NCBI GenBank assembly: GCA_946413265.1 | Contig: CAMKJU010000032.1 | Coordinates: forward strand, 1 to 38,184 | Direction: 5' to 3' | Length of the DNA stretch: 38,184 nucleotides | DNA from: an uncultured Lentisphaerota bacterium | Lineage (GTDB): Bacteria; Verrucomicrobiota; Kiritimatiellia; RFP12; UBA1067 | Part shown: in pieces, positions 1 through 7,461 of the stretch | Layout: the number at the start of each line of letters is the position of its first letter | Numbering within the stretch: position 1 is the stretch's first letter | Notes under the pieces: generated by a model | Database searches by the model: none | The model's input: only the letters and a program-made list of their open reading frames with translations | What the model was told of the DNA's origin: nothing | Translations under genes and position numbers: made by a program

Positions 1-81
1 CCGCGCATCGCCCCGCCTTCAAGTACAAGCCCGCGTTTCAATGTTCATCCCTCCAAGAGTTCTAATCGTTTCACCCCAAAA

Positions 82-1311
82 CTACTTTGCCAGTTGGTGG
101 ATTCTGGCATGGATGCCGACGGCTATGTCGTGATAGATTTCAGAAGGATGTTCGGCATTGACTTGATCAAGAAGTTCCGGGAGGCTGGCGCGAATGGATG
201 CAATCTGGCGTTCGATCGAATCGCGTATGAGCTTCTCGCCGATGCCGGCTCGGGCGAATGTGCGCACGATCTTGCCTGGCGTGACCCATCTGAAGTCAAA
301 CTGCCCGTCGAACTTCATGGCCATCTTCCTTGCGATGGACGGATAGACTGTTGTGCAGATCAAGTCGTAAGCAGGGGCGAGGCGCGGTCGGCTTCCATGG
401 TAGAGTACCGAGAAGTTTTTGCCATGCGCGTCGCCATTGCCGATGAGAAAATTGAAGATGACCCTGTCGATGAATGAAAGTATGTCGGATCCCGGCAGGG
501 CGAGTCGTTGCAAGAGCCTTGTGCAATCCGTCAGCGACGGCCCCCCTTGATCCTGGTATTTGATTTCAGGTCGGCATTTTAGCAATTGACAGAAATCCTC
601 CTGATGGACGCGAACAACCAGACCGCCCTTCAATTCCCGGTCGTATCGCGTCGTGACATAGTAGTCTTCGCCACCGATGCGGACGATCTCGCAGGAAGCC
701 GTGTCAAATCCGCAAAGCCTTGAAAGCGTCATGCAGAAGAATTCATTGTACACCGAGTGCTGGAAACGCGGAATATCCGGCTTGAAAATGTGCGTGGACG
801 GCGTACCTTCAAGAGGTAGGAGAACTTTGCCGTCTTTCCAGCAGGCGATGAGCTTGTCTTGGGCACCTGCACCAGATATGCCGCGAAAGTCATCGGCGAT
901 GCCGAGGGGACGGTTTGCGAGATTTCTGAGGAGCACGTCCGCCTCGGATTCGGAAAGCTCCCTGAACTTTGGCGGCCGGATAGAAGACGGTTCCTTGCCG
1001 GGTTCCCAGAACGCGACCGCCCCCGCGCAGTCGCCGCCGATGGCACGGAGAAGCCCGAACGTGTCGTCGGGCGACAGGCGCAGAATCTCCGCAATCCTGC
1101 GGCGCATGCCCTCGTCTGGAAGAAGATTGGAAAAGAACGCCATGACATCGCGTTCTGCATATCTGTCGGCAGAGAGCGGGAGCGTTGACGATATGACCGT
1201 CGACTCGGGATTGGAAAGGTAGTCCGACGAATATCGGAACGACATGGTTTTGCCGTCGCGCTCAAGAAACCCGGCGAGCCTTCCACAAAGATAGACGTTC
1301 AGACAATCCAT
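82..1311 (-). CDS. hipA: HipA-family serine/threonine kinase toxin
   Basis: Type II toxin kinase. The E. coli relative phosphorylates glutamyl-tRNA synthetase and causes dormancy; the target here is not known. The 409 residues match the family in length. Residues about 1-110 form the N-terminal HipA subdomain. SGAGAQDK at about 146-153 corresponds to the loop that carries the autophosphorylated serine of E. coli HipA. The kinase signature GNGDAHGKN at about 291-299 gives the catalytic Asp, and AYDL at about 314-317 gives the metal-binding Asp. All key residues are present, so it appears functional. It lies 11 bases after hipB in the same operon and should be repressed by HipB at the palindromic operators upstream of hipB. 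Confidence 0.95.
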   Translation of the reverse strand: MDCLNVYLCGRLAGFLERDGKTMSFRYSSDYLSNPESTVISSTLPLSADRYAERDVMAFFSNLLPDEGMRRRIAEILRLSPDDTFGLLRAIGGDCAGAVAFWEPGKEPSSIRPPKFRELSESEADVLLRNLANRPLGIADDFRGISGAGAQDKLIACWKDGKVLLPLEGTPSTHIFKPDIPRFQHSVYNEFFCMTLSRLCGFDTASCEIVRIGGEDYYVTTRYDRELKGGLVVRVHQEDFCQLLKCRPEIKYQDQGGPSLTDCTRLLQRLALPGSDILSFIDRVIFNFLIGNGDAHGKNFSVLYHGSRPRLAPAYDLICTTVYPSIARKMAMKFDGQFDFRWVTPGKIVRTFARAGIGEKLIRDSIERQIASIRASLPELLDQVNAEHPSEIYHDIAVGIHARIHQLAK

Positions 1312-1322
1312 GCCGCTACCCC

Positions 1323-1550
1323 TTATTCATCCCACGGGCTATGGATAAACAGTCCGAGTCCGAGCGCGGAAAGAACAGCGAGCAGCTTTTGCAACTGTAC
1401 GGTTCCCTTGCCATTCTCAAGATCGGAGACAAAGCGAATACCTGTCCCTGCCAGTCCGGCGAGCTGGAGCTGGGTCAGTTTCTGGTTGTGCCGCTCGGTT
1501 TTAACGAGCAACCCAACCGAGGCGGGCGTATCAAGTTTGTTTCTTTTCAT
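1323..1550 (-). CDS. hipB: HipB-like XRE antitoxin / repressor
   Basis: Small XRE-type helix-turn-helix protein of 75 residues that should neutralise HipA and repress the operon. The HTH covers about residues 15-60, with the Q-LAGLAGTGIRFVSDLENGK pattern typical of HipB. A longer reading from a TTG at 1592 is open, but that TTG is the first three bases of a consensus -35 box, so the ATG at 1550 is chosen. The predicted transcript start lies only a few bases before this ATG and there is no Shine-Dalgarno sequence, so translation may be near-leaderless. Confidence 0.9.
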   Translation of the reverse strand: MKRNKLDTPASVGLLVKTERHNQKLTQLQLAGLAGTGIRFVSDLENGKGTVQLQKLLAVLSALGLGLFIHSPWDE

Positions 1551-1551
1551 G

Positions 1552-1615
1552 TTACCGAGCGGTAATATATCACACTCTCCCGTGCATGTCAACAGCGAAT
1601 ATTACCGAACGGGAA
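1552..1615. promoter_or_regulatory. Paired HipB operators
   Basis: Two 14-base palindromes flank the promoter. TTACCGAGCGGTAA (1552-1565) has perfect 6-base arms. TTACCGAACGGGAA (1602-1615) has one arm mismatch. Their centres are exactly 50 bases apart, close to five helical turns on the same DNA face. One overlaps the -10/start region and the other lies just upstream of the -35. This fits cooperative binding of two HipB dimers, perhaps with HipA. That HipB binds here is inferred. Confidence 0.75.
1564..1592 (-). promoter_or_regulatory. hipBA promoter
   Basis: Read on the minus strand: -35 TTGACA (1587-1592), a 17-base spacer, and -10 TATATT (1564-1569). The -35 is a full consensus match and the -10 matches at five of six positions. 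It lies directly upstream of hipB and between two palindromes. Confidence 0.8.
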
Positions 1616-1620
1616 TCCCG

Positions 1621-2103
1621 TCACTTCTGCAACCACTTCTTGAAGATGCTGTCCGCATGGTGAGGATCGAGCGGTTGCATGGGTACGAGCTTCAGCGACT
1701 TGATCATGTGCGGCGTGCCCTCCTTGTATTTGCGGAAGTGCGGCGTCGCGAGATGTTCCTTGTACGCCTCTTCGCTGCGGTAGATCTCCACGATGCGGAT
1801 GGACGTCGGCGACTCCTTCTTCTGCATCGGGAAGATGCAGATGACACCTGGTTCCTTCGCGACCGATTCGGCCCCGACCGTCCCGGCGGCGGCGAGGTAC
1901 GCCTCCAGCCATTCGGGATGGACTTCGATTTCTGCGATTCGCGTTACAAACATGTTTTCCGCCTCTTTCTTATTTCCTCGTTCTGTCATGCCGCAGGAAA
2001 CACATCCCGCGAGCATCGTCGCGCCGAGACAGAACATCACAGCCATCGGCATAGCCCCGACACCCCGCAGCAACACCTTTAATGCATAGAGTATGTCTTT
2101 CAT
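1621..2103 (-). CDS. Lipoprotein with antibiotic biosynthesis monooxygenase (ABM) fold
   Basis: 160 residues. A hydrophobic signal ends in the lipobox LAGC (Cys about 34). The rest, from an internal Met at about 51, is a complete ABM/YgiN-like domain. That is a dimeric ferredoxin-like fold found in quinol monooxygenases and heme-degrading enzymes. The start overlaps the stop of the upstream FMN reductase as ATGA, which fixes the start and implies coupled translation. The first 30 residues align with the N-terminus of the EamA transporter encoded at 4298-5332, minus 13 codons, so the signal peptide seems derived from a transporter helix. Substrate unknown; a redox role fits the partner gene. 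Confidence 0.8.
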   Translation of the reverse strand: MKDILYALKVLLRGVGAMPMAVMFCLGATMLAGCVSCGMTERGNKKEAENMFVTRIAEIEVHPEWLEAYLAAAGTVGAESVAKEPGVICIFPMQKKESPTSIRIVEIYRSEEAYKEHLATPHFRKYKEGTPHMIKSLKLVPMQPLDPHHADSIFKKWLQK

Positions 2104-2783
2104 ATCTTCTTGACCGCCTTTTCGACGAGACGTCTGCCGAGGGCGCAGGCGTTGGCGAGGTCGATGGGGAACTGCGCGTCGCGGTGGGCGCGCTTCGCCG
2201 CCTCGTCGAAGAGCGTGATGTCGTAGCGCGAGTAGTCTGTGAACTGGTAGGTGTCGCAGGCGTATAGCGATTCGGATGCACCGAAGACGGTCTTGAGCGT
2301 CTGCGTGTTCGATTCGAGAACCTGCGGATATTTCCACTCGTCCAACCACTTTTCAGGTATGTTCATCGTGAAGATGTTCGCCGTCTCGATCACCTTGTCG
2401 CGGCAGACGAGGGGCTGTCCGTTCTCGTAATGATACGAGTACACGGGGAACGCGAGCCTTTCCAGAAAGGCGCGGTAAACTCCCGTCGGATAGCCGAAGT
2501 AGATCGGCGAACCGAGTACAAGGACGTCCGCCTGGCGTGCGCGCTCGAGGATCGGCCTCAGGTCGTCGCGCAGTGCGCACACGCCGTTGGTCTTTGCGTT
2601 CTTGAGCTTGCAGGCGAAACAGCTCCTGCAGCCGGGGAACTTGATGTCGTAGAGGTTGACGAGTTCCGTTACGGCCCCCACCTCCTCCGCGCCGGATTTG
2701 GCGGCTTCGAGCATCTTGTGCGTGTTCCAGCCCTTGCGCGGGCTCGCGTTGAAGAACATCGCGAATGGTTTGTTGTCGATCAT
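2100..2783 (-). CDS. Flavodoxin-fold NAD(P)H:FMN reductase family protein
   Basis: 227 residues. FNASPRKG near the N-terminus is the FMN-phosphate loop of NADPH-dependent FMN/quinone reductases. CRSCFACK is the Cys motif common in the anaerobe branch (iron-sulfur flavoprotein-like), and GSPIYFG is the second flavin-binding segment. The reading frame is open back to 2876, but the ATG at 2783 has an AAAGGA ribosome site 9 bases before it and starts just before the fold, so it is preferred. The downstream ABM lipoprotein overlaps by four bases. Together they probably reduce and handle quinones or nitro/flavin substrates; the electron acceptor is unknown. Confidence 0.85.
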   Translation of the reverse strand: MIDNKPFAMFFNASPRKGWNTHKMLEAAKSGAEEVGAVTELVNLYDIKFPGCRSCFACKLKNAKTNGVCALRDDLRPILERARQADVLVLGSPIYFGYPTGVYRAFLERLAFPVYSYHYENGQPLVCRDKVIETANIFTMNIPEKWLDEWKYPQVLESNTQTLKTVFGASESLYACDTYQFTDYSRYDITLFDEAAKRAHRDAQFPIDLANACALGRRLVEKAVKKI

Positions 2784-2815
2784 TGGTTGGATTCCTTTCA
2801 TTTTGATATTTCTTC

Positions 2816-2971
2816 TTATCTTAGGGAAAAAGTCTCGACGTCTTGCCATAACTTGTCGCATTCCGTTATCGTCCACGAATAACTTCGCTGGTATTCGGGA
2901 ATTACAAACAACTCTTGCGAACTCAAATAGGTGCTAATGAGTTTCAGTTTAGGTTCGATTTCTTTAGGCAT
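2816..2971 (-). pseudogene. N-terminal remnant of a DUF262 (GmrS-like) protein
   Basis: A 51-codon open frame with an ATG contains FVIPEYQRSYSWT followed by ECDKLWQD. This is the hallmark N-terminus of DUF262 proteins, the nucleotide-hydrolysing part of GmrSD-type restriction systems. Full-length proteins are several hundred residues; this frame stops after the first conserved block. No remaining part is seen nearby, so it is a 5' gene fragment. Confidence 0.7.
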
Positions 2972-3045
2972 GGTTCATGTTCCTCTCTGGCGTTGAAAAT
3001 GTCGTTGATGTTGTGATAGTTGTCGTCACTGCTTATAATTTCTGT

Positions 3046-3243
3046 TTACTTTGACAATCCCAAACGGTTGAAGAACGCCGGCGTCAGCGCCTCTACGCAG
3101 AGGATCATGTCAAGGTCGTGCGTCACTCGAAACGGGATCTCCTGATCAGTGAAGTACACGTCGCATGCACTCCCGCCGATCAGCACGTAGCAGTCGCGGT
3201 AGTCGGCGAAGAAATCCCTGAACACATCCAGCCCTCTTACCAT
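3046..3243 (-). pseudogene. Truncated AbiEii-like nucleotidyltransferase
   Basis: 65 residues beginning VRGLDVFRDFFADYRDCY, then IGGSACD and VTHDLDMILC. This is the nucleotidyltransferase core start (GGS then DxD-like) of AbiEii-type or related toxins. Such proteins usually exceed 200 residues; this one ends abruptly after the DLD motif. Its ATG overlaps the end of the winged-helix gene by 7 bases, as in a coupled antitoxin-toxin pair. Either the toxin has been lost and the regulator persists, or a minimal product is still made. Truncation is the more likely reading. Confidence 0.65.
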
Positions 3244-4199
3244 TTAAACCCCTCCAATATCCTGTCGATCTCGATCTGCACGCGGTCGTCACGCTCGTCG
3301 GCAAGCGAAAGGACAAGGGAAAGCACGTCCATCCCACTATCCCCGCCGAGACGCTGAGGCGCGTATGACCACAACTGAAGAAGATGCGGCGCACCGATGG
3401 TGGAAACGACGTCGAAGCCACGCTTGGCGAACCCGTCGAAGGCAGTTGCAAATACCGTCGGCGGCTGGTCGTTGAGTCGTCCGAGCGCCGCCAGTGCGTC
3501 AACTCCTGCGACGACACATCCCTTATGCGGCTGTGTGGCAAGTCCCACGACCTTGCGAACGGGCGACGCCAGAAACGGTCTGGCCTTTTCCCACAGCCTG
3601 CGTCCAACATCCGAGAACACGAACTCAAATGCGCGCGATGACTTTCGCTTGTCCCTTTCTCCGATACCGAAATACTCAAGCTCCCGAAACGAGTTCTGGA
3701 CGGCAGGGATCGAATAGCCTAGCAGTTCCGCCACCTCCTTTGCGCCAACGGGCGCGGCGATGCGATGTTCAAGGAACGCGAGAACGACTTGCTGCGCCAC
3801 AGCGGAGACAGTCGAGCCGTTGACGACAAAATCGCGTCGGGACGTGTCCTGCATCGCCCCTGCGAACGGGAGATACGCTACCTTTCCGGGAACGACAAGA
3901 GGGACGCGCAGGGCAACATAGCGGGCCTTGTCATGTGGTTGCAGCCGCCGAGTCGCGAACACTACCGGCATCTTCGTCTCAGACTCCACAAGCGCAAGCT
4001 GTTTTTGGACACGCCTTGGCGTGTGTACGGCGTTTTCTACAGCTATCGCCAAGATGCATTCGACCCCTAGAACCTTGCACTTGCGGAATCTGTAACCGGA
4101 AGTGACAACCAAAGGCAAGGAGCGGGGGAGCGTGATGCTTTCGCCTCCCTCGACCCGACCGAAGCCCTCGGATAGGTATCGTATGATTGAGTCTTTCAT
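3237..4199 (-). CDS. Winged-helix transcriptional regulator, AbiEi-like antitoxin candidate
   Basis: 320 residues from the ATG at 4199. The central part (about residues 130-210) reads as a winged helix: KEVAELLGYSIPAVQNSFRELEYFGIGERD. The N-terminal half contains a beta-rich segment and the C-terminal part predicts a mixed fold that I do not recognise. The coupled truncated nucleotidyltransferase downstream suggests it was the autoregulating antitoxin of a type IV-like pair. A large palindrome spans its promoter, which supports autorepression. A further in-frame ATG lies at 4253, inside the predicted -35 box, and is rejected. Function is inferred from context. Confidence 0.65.
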   Translation of the reverse strand: MKDSIIRYLSEGFGRVEGGESITLPRSLPLVVTSGYRFRKCKVLGVECILAIAVENAVHTPRRVQKQLALVESETKMPVVFATRRLQPHDKARYVALRVPLVVPGKVAYLPFAGAMQDTSRRDFVVNGSTVSAVAQQVVLAFLEHRIAAPVGAKEVAELLGYSIPAVQNSFRELEYFGIGERDKRKSSRAFEFVFSDVGRRLWEKARPFLASPVRKVVGLATQPHKGCVVAGVDALAALGRLNDQPPTVFATAFDGFAKRGFDVVSTIGAPHLLQLWSYAPQRLGGDSGMDVLSLVLSLADERDDRVQIEIDRILEGFKW

Positions 4200-4210
4200 C
4201 TTCTGAGTTC

Positions 4211-4253
4211 TTTTGGCAAATAAAAGTGTACTCTTTTTATTGCCAAAAGTCAA
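4211..4253 (-). promoter_or_regulatory. Promoter and palindromic operator of the winged-helix regulator
   Basis: Minus-strand -35 TTGACT (4248-4253), a 17-base spacer and -10 TACACT (4225-4230). An inverted repeat with arms TTTTGGCAA (4211-4219) and TTGCCAAAA (4240-4248), extended by A/T-rich matches inside, covers almost the whole promoter. A bound protein would block RNA polymerase; the adjacent winged-helix protein is the obvious candidate. Confidence 0.65.
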
Positions 4254-4297
4254 TGTGGAGAATAAGAAAACAAACCTTTGTTACGACTTAGCCTCCT

Positions 4298-5332
4298 TCA
4301 CGCATCACGAAGTTGACGGAGACGTTCTCGCTCGAGTTCGGCGACACGATGCCTGTGGGAGTGTGTGCCGTCCGCTCCGAGATGGTCGTGTCCGTGGGTA
4401 TGCGTGATCGTATGCGTGTGGACGTAGCCGCCGTGAAAATGCGTGAAGGTGTGCTGGTGCGGATGGGTGTGGTGCCGCACGAGCGTATCGACCACGACAA
4501 GCGCCGCCCCCGCGACCATCACGCCCAGCGCCGCGAGATACATCCACGACAGGCCCTCCTTCAGCAAGACGAACGAAAGCAACGCCCCCACGAACGGCGC
4601 AACGGCATAGTAGGCGCTCGTTTTCGCCGCCCCGAGCGTGTTCTGCGCACGGACGTAGAGGAAGATGCTGAGTCCGTAGGCTACAAAGCCAAGCGCAAGC
4701 GCGGCGGCGACATGCGCGAGGCTTGGCATCGCCTCATGCCGGATGACGGCGATCGCAAGCGCGCCGAATCCGGAGAACACGCCTTTCAGTACGACGATCT
4801 CGTAGGTGTTCTTCGACGCGATGTTGCGCGTACAGTTGTTCTCGAAGCCCCAGCAGACCGTCGCCGCGATGACAAGCAGCGAACCATACGAGAACCTGAA
4901 GCTGTCCGTTCCTTCGAACGAGAGCAGGATGCTCGCAAGCGTGATGAGCGCAATCGCGATCCAGAGTCGCTTCGAGACCGCCTCCTTAAAAACGAAAAGC
5001 GCAATCACCGTCGTCGCCACGATCTCGAAGTTGCCGAGCAAAGAGGCGTTGGCGGATGTGCCATACCGAATGCCAAGCATGAGAAAGATGGGCGCGGCGA
5101 TGTCGAGGACGATCATGCCGACGACGAACGGCATGTCCCGGCGCGTCAGCGGCGCGGATGCCTTGCGGTCATGGGTGTTCAGAAGCGAGAGAATCGCAAT
5201 GCCGATTCCCGCGCCAAGATAAAGCAAGGCGGCCATGGTGGTCGGCCCGACGTCCCGCAGCAGCACCTTTGACGCTGGGATGTTGATGGCGTAGAAAACC
5301 GCCGCCAGAAATGCGTAGAGTATCGCTTTCAT
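4298..5332 (-). CDS. EamA/DMT-family transporter with histidine-rich C-terminal tail
   Basis: 344 residues with about ten predicted membrane segments and two EamA repeats, the pattern of drug/metabolite exporters. The C-terminal 65 residues are cytosolic-type and unusual: HHTHPHQHTFTHFHGG and further HTH/HGHDH runs give 16 His in 42 residues, a likely metal-binding tail, followed by a charged helix. The start overlaps the end of the Nudix gene as ATGA. Last gene of the aat operon. The histidine tail suggests metal export, metal buffering or metal-dependent gating; the family itself gives no substrate. Confidence 0.85.
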   Translation of the reverse strand: MKAILYAFLAAVFYAINIPASKVLLRDVGPTTMAALLYLGAGIGIAILSLLNTHDRKASAPLTRRDMPFVVGMIVLDIAAPIFLMLGIRYGTSANASLLGNFEIVATTVIALFVFKEAVSKRLWIAIALITLASILLSFEGTDSFRFSYGSLLVIAATVCWGFENNCTRNIASKNTYEIVVLKGVFSGFGALAIAVIRHEAMPSLAHVAAALALGFVAYGLSIFLYVRAQNTLGAAKTSAYYAVAPFVGALLSFVLLKEGLSWMYLAALGVMVAGAALVVVDTLVRHHTHPHQHTFTHFHGGYVHTHTITHTHGHDHLGADGTHSHRHRVAELERERLRQLRDA

Positions 5333-6321
5333 GGAATCGCGCCGATACCTTGCAGAATACCCGCGATGCCGGTTGCGGCGACGTCCTTGCAGATTTTGCC
5401 GTCGGCGTCGAACGAGTAGAAGTTCATGACCGTGGTCGTGAAGCGGCGTCCGTTCGGCTGAAGTCCGGCGAACGGCGCTTCGCCGTTGAACGTGCCAGAG
5501 CATTCCCACTGGACGGCGACCGTCCTCTCGTCCACCGCCATATCGACAAGCTTCCACTGCACGTCCGGAAAACTCTTCCGCATGAGGCTGACAACGCTCA
5601 GGTATCCTTCCGCGCCGTAGAGCGGCGTAGGCGAAACGGGCGTGTCGAACGCCGCCGTTTCCGCTATGATCTTGCGGCCCAACTCCAAGTCGTTCGTGTT
5701 GATGCACTTCTCGAAGAGGCGCATCGCCTCTTCTCGTTCACCTTTGCGAGATTCTGCAATCCATGCGTCGAGCATGGCCCGTGCGATCGAGCCGTGGCGC
5801 GGTATCTCCGGCAGGTGTTTGCGGTCGAACCATCCCGACTCCACGACCTCCTCGCCGTCGGGCGTGAGTTCCCCACCCGCATACTCGGCACGGAAGCCGA
5901 TCATGATATTAGATGGGAACGGCCACGTCTGCGAGCCGAAGTAGCGAATGTCCTTCACCTCGATTGAAGCCTCTTCGCGGACTTCGCGGCGGATGGCGTC
6001 CTCAAGGCTCTCGCCAGGATCGACAAAACCGGCGACAAGCGACCACACGACGCCTCGGTAGTGTGTGTTCCGCTGGAGGAGCACCTTCTCGCCTTTTGTG
6101 ACGAGGACTATCACGGCAGGCGATATCTTCGGGTAAGCCGTGTAGCCACAGGCCGAGCAGACGAGCGCACGCTCGTTCGGATCGGCATGCGGCTTCATCT
6201 CCGCGCCACAGCGTCCGCAAAAGCGGTTACTTGCGCGCCATTCGCTGATTTCCGCCTCACGCGACGCCTCGCGCATCTCATCGGGCGGCATGTCTCGAAA
6301 CGTCTCCCGCAGGTTTTTCAT
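5329..6321 (-). CDS. nudC: NudC-type Nudix hydrolase fused to a SnoaL/NTF2-like domain
   Basis: 330 residues. A Zn ribbon near residue 35 (CGRCG...CSACG) precedes a Nudix box (GFVDPGESLEDAIRREVREE), and SQTWPFPSN gives the NudC-specific SQPWPFP signature. This covers NADH/NAD-capped RNA pyrophosphatase up to about residue 195. From about 198 a SnoaL-like polyketide cyclase/NTF2 domain follows, ending at 330. Normal NudC stops at about 260 residues and lacks it. The operon position between DUF1653 and EamA, with 4-base overlaps on both sides, shows the joined frame is kept. Either a real two-domain enzyme for damaged nucleotides or a deletion-made fusion. Confidence 0.88.
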   Translation of the reverse strand: MKNLRETFRDMPPDEMREASREAEISEWRASNRFCGRCGAEMKPHADPNERALVCSACGYTAYPKISPAVIVLVTKGEKVLLQRNTHYRGVVWSLVAGFVDPGESLEDAIRREVREEASIEVKDIRYFGSQTWPFPSNIMIGFRAEYAGGELTPDGEEVVESGWFDRKHLPEIPRHGSIARAMLDAWIAESRKGEREEAMRLFEKCINTNDLELGRKIIAETAAFDTPVSPTPLYGAEGYLSVVSLMRKSFPDVQWKLVDMAVDERTVAVQWECSGTFNGEAPFAGLQPNGRRFTTTVMNFYSFDADGKICKDVAATGIAGILQGIGAIP

Positions 6322-6551
6322 CTCGCATCCTCCACGAGTTCAAATCGCTTCATCTTCTTTCCTTCGCGCTCGATGGTCTCGAAGAACATCTTCGCCGGGC
6401 GAACCCACAACCCGCCATCGCCATAAAGCGCACGGTACACGACCATCTCCTCCAGCGTCTCGGAGTCCTTTGCGAACCCTTCGAGGCGATAGCGGTTGCC
6501 TTTGAAGTGCCAGAACTCGCGCCCAATCAGGCATATCTGTTCATCAGTCAT
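6318..6551 (-). CDS. DUF1653 domain protein
   Basis: 77 residues. The pattern F-HFKGNRYRLEGFAKDSETLEEMVVYRALYGDGGLWVRP is that of DUF1653, a small beta-rich domain often found alone or near Nudix genes. Function of the family is not established. Overlaps aat by 8 bases and nudC by 4 bases, so it is co-translated in the operon. Confidence 0.85.
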   Translation of the reverse strand: MTDEQICLIGREFWHFKGNRYRLEGFAKDSETLEEMVVYRALYGDGGLWVRPAKMFFETIEREGKKMKRFELVEDAR

Positions 6552-7260
6552 CTTTTTCTCCTGACATAGATTCAGTCTGTTTCCTTTTGTGTTTTGCGAT
6601 TGAGAAGAGTGCCGAGTTCAGCATCTCCAGATACTCGGCGCGGGGAATTTCCTTCGCACCGAAGCGGGCGAGATGTTCCGTGTAAACCTGGCAGTCAATC
6701 CAGGGAACGCCGTTGTCGAACATCCGACGGGCGAAGGTGGCGAAGGCGCACTTGCTCGCATCAGGGACCGTCGCAAACATCGACTCGCCAAAGAAACACG
6801 GTCCAATCGACACGCCGTAGAAGCCGCCGACGAGATGTCCATCCTGCCACGACTCGAAGGAATGCGCGAATCCGCATCGGTTGAGTTCGCAGTATCCCCT
6901 CTCGAGCTCGTCGGTAATCCACGTGCCGTCCTGTTCCGGACGCGGCACGGCCGCACAGGCGTGGATCATCTCGGGGAACGCCGTATCGACGCGATACTCA
7001 AATAGCCCCTTCCGGAGTGTCTTCACAAGTGACTTCGGGATGTGCAGATCCGCCGCCTTCAGAACGAACCGCGGGTCCGGCGAGAACCAGGTTATCGGCT
7101 CGCCCTCCGCGACTGGCCACGGGAAGATGCCCCCTGCGTATGCGTTCAGCAGCCGCTCAGGGCGGAAGTCCCCGCCAATGGCGAGCAATCCGCTCTCCAA
7201 CTCGGCATCCTCCGCAGGAGGAAACTCAAACGAGTCCTCATCTAGGCAATAGACGGCCAT
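6544..7260 (-). CDS. aat: Leucyl/phenylalanyl-tRNA--protein transferase
   Basis: 238 residues. Adds Leu or Phe to N-terminal Lys/Arg of proteins in the bacterial N-degron pathway feeding ClpS/ClpAP. Recognised by FPWP near residue 46, ITWFSPDPRFVL, HACAAVPRPEQDGTWIT, and GGFYGVSIGPCFFGESMF, all family signatures, at full length. First gene of a four-gene minus-strand operon (aat, DUF1653, nudC-SnoaL, EamA). The start falls directly next to the remnant at 7270; an upstream promoter is not obvious. Confidence 0.97.
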   Translation of the reverse strand: MAVYCLDEDSFEFPPAEDAELESGLLAIGGDFRPERLLNAYAGGIFPWPVAEGEPITWFSPDPRFVLKAADLHIPKSLVKTLRKGLFEYRVDTAFPEMIHACAAVPRPEQDGTWITDELERGYCELNRCGFAHSFESWQDGHLVGGFYGVSIGPCFFGESMFATVPDASKCAFATFARRMFDNGVPWIDCQVYTEHLARFGAKEIPRAEYLEMLNSALFSIAKHKRKQTESMSGEKDD

Positions 7261-7269
7261 GCTCTACCC

Positions 7270-7329
7270 TCATATCCTCCTGCCAAGATCGAAGGCCGCC
7301 CTCATGAACTTTGTCTTCTTCGTGGACAT
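7270..7329 (-). pseudogene. Internally deleted copy of the FMN reductase at 37466-38020 (19-codon mini-ORF)
   Basis: The first 6 and last 13 codons of the FMN reductase gene at 37466-38020 are joined in frame, giving MSTKKTKFMRAAFDLGRRI and a stop. The homology also covers the leader and -10 region (to about 7415, compare 38021-38100), including the ribosome-binding site. The junction lies in a short AAGAAGACA-type match present at both ends of the intact gene, so the interior was lost by recombination between small repeats. Too short to be an enzyme. Whether the peptide is made is unknown. Confidence 0.75.
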
Positions 7330-7461
7330 AACTAAATCTCTTTTGGGTTTTAGAATCGGTGCGCCAGCGCGCATGACACCAAAAGTATATCATTTCTCCG
7401 GTACGAAGGACACCTCAGAGCGCGGCGATTTTCCAGCCATGGAAGTGCCTCGCGCTTGCGA

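Noticed and set aside
1551..1592. Longer HipB start at a TTG codon
   Set aside because: The TTG is part of the consensus -35 TTGACA, and the extra residues are encoded by promoter and operator.
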